A program made the translations under genes and the position numbers. Of a stretch of 7,324 nt of DNA, positions 7,100-7,324 are shown in pieces. Below the pieces are notes generated by a model, which saw nothing but the letters and a program-made list of their open reading frames with translations, was not told the origin of the DNA and searched no databases. The DNA is from an uncultured Campylobacter sp. (GTDB taxonomy: Bacteria > Campylobacterota > Campylobacteria > Campylobacterales > Campylobacteraceae): positions 1 through 7,324 of the forward strand of contig NZ_CALINL010000235.1 in NCBI RefSeq assembly GCF_938045225.1, written 5' to 3'. The first letter of the stretch is position 1; each line of letters starts with the position of its first letter.

Positions 7100-7119
7100 A
7101 AATTTATTGCAATAAATTT
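7100..7119. repeat. Perfect 20-base palindrome directly after aspS
   Basis: Starting at the base after the aspS stop, the DNA reads AAATTTATTG followed by its exact reverse complement. As RNA it could form an 8-bp AT-only stem with a TGCA loop. Its right arm (7114-7119) is also the left arm of the next hairpin, so the two RNA structures exclude each other. It could be half of a terminator or a protein site; the sequence alone does not decide. Confidence 0.5.
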
Positions 7120-7142
7120 AGACTTTTTGAATGTCTAAATTT
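7114..7142 (+). terminator. Candidate AT-rich intrinsic terminator after aspS
   Basis: AAATTTAGAC at 7114-7123 and GTCTAAATTT at 7133-7142 form a perfect 10-bp stem with a 9-base loop, followed by GAG and then the T-rich TTATTTTATTT. Only two pairs are G-C, so the stem is weak for a classical terminator, though AT-rich terminators occur in Campylobacter. It may only partly stop aspS transcripts before adk. Confidence 0.4.
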
Positions 7143-7194
7143 GAGTTATTTTATTTAAAGATTAAATTTTTGAGATGAATTTGGATGTTGTGCA

Positions 7195-7246
7195 GAAAAT
7201 TTCATCCCAAAGCTAGACATATAGTCTGCTGCAGGGTGAAATTTTC
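7195..7246 (+). promoter_or_regulatory. 52-base imperfect hairpin in the adk leader region
   Basis: The outer stem pairs 7195-7208 (GAAAATTTCA, bulged T7205, CCC) with 7234-7246 (GGG, TGAAATTTTC), 13 pairs in all. After a small internal loop (AA / GCA), the inner stem pairs AGC and AGAC (7211-7213 and 7215-7218, bulged T7214) with GTCT and GCT (7224-7230), closing a five-base ATATA loop. The left arm can instead pair with GATGAATTT at 7174-7182, so two folds compete. A TATAGT at 7220-7225 in the centre could also be a -10, in which case the symmetry could be an operator. The function is unknown; it could be an attenuator, terminator, operator or dispersed repeat. Confidence 0.5.
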
Positions 7247-7288
7247 AAACTCATTCAAAGGCGCTCAAAAAATATAAAAAGGGAAAAA

Positions 7289-7324
7289 ATGAAGAATTTA
7301 TTTTTAATCATCGGCGCTCCAGGC
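7289..7324 (+). CDS. adk: Adenylate kinase, N-terminal fragment (cut by window edge)
   Basis: Only 12 codons are present: MKNLFLIIGAPG. This is the first beta strand and the beginning of the P-loop (GAPGSGKTT in the family) of adenylate kinase, which interconverts AMP, ADP and ATP. The reading matches the N-terminus I recall for C. jejuni Adk, and aspS-adk is the gene order in that species. The start is preceded by AAGGG at 7279-7283, five bases before the ATG. The 189-base gap after aspS is structured, so adk may have its own control. The remainder lies beyond the window. Confidence 0.85.
   Translation, partial: MKNLFLIIGAPG

Noticed and set aside
7131..7216. Two tiny frames (15 and 13 codons) with an ATGA overlap between aspS and adk, possible leader peptides
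   Set aside because: Neither has a usable ribosome site or a telling run of one amino acid, and they fall in AT-rich palindromic DNA. They are kept only as a remote alternative for the adk leader.
7273..7278. TATAAA before adk as a -10 element
   Set aside because: Transcription would start at about 7285, excluding the AAGGG ribosome site and leaving almost no leader.

Overview
The window looks like chromosomal core DNA from a Campylobacter of the oral or curvus/rectus/showae/concisus type. Three things point there. The seven genes follow the order I recall from C. jejuni NCTC 11168 (adk, aspS, ppnK/nadK, recN, cbrR, tatD, a secreted lytic transglycosylase). The protein sequences read as epsilonproteobacterial. 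The DNA is AT-rich, but less so than C. jejuni, and is saturated with AAATTT words. The genus call is fairly firm; the species call is a guess.

Layout. Positions 1-5248 are one leftward (minus-strand) gene train, read from right to left: nadK (NAD kinase), recN (double-strand-break repair ATPase), cbrR (REC-REC-GGDEF response regulator), tatD (metal-dependent deoxyribonuclease) and an MltD-type lytic transglycosylase that runs off the left edge. nadK and recN overlap by 8 bases, cbrR and tatD share one base (TGATG), and 12 bases separate tatD from the transglycosylase. The only real internal gap is the 71 bases between recN and cbrR, which hold a good extended -10 promoter. cbrR-tatD-transglycosylase may therefore also be transcribed on its own. 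From 5342 rightward lie aspS (aspartyl-tRNA synthetase) and, after a 189-base spacer, the first 12 codons of adk (adenylate kinase).

The divergent nadK/aspS spacer is compact and carries overlapping -10 elements on the two strands. Those elements also decide the starts: the longest reading frames for aspS (5309) and nadK (TTG at 5296) begin in or beside the promoter, and the internal ATGs at 5342 and 5248 are much better. The aspS-adk spacer is the most structured non-coding DNA here: two overlapping AT-rich palindromes just after aspS, then a 52-base imperfect hairpin before adk whose left arm could pair with an upstream segment instead.

Most genes are housekeeping: NADP supply, DNA repair, tRNA charging, nucleotide balance, DNA turnover and cell-wall remodelling. 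The one signalling gene, cbrR, has two intact-looking receiver domains but a GGDEF domain whose signature reads GGGEF and whose inhibitory-site arginine is lysine, so it may not make cyclic di-GMP. I see no mobile element, CRISPR array, tRNA, rRNA or obvious foreign island. The most interesting leads are the degenerate GGDEF, the adk leader structure, the AAATTT/RAATTY density and the symmetric divergent promoter. None amounts to a proven new system.
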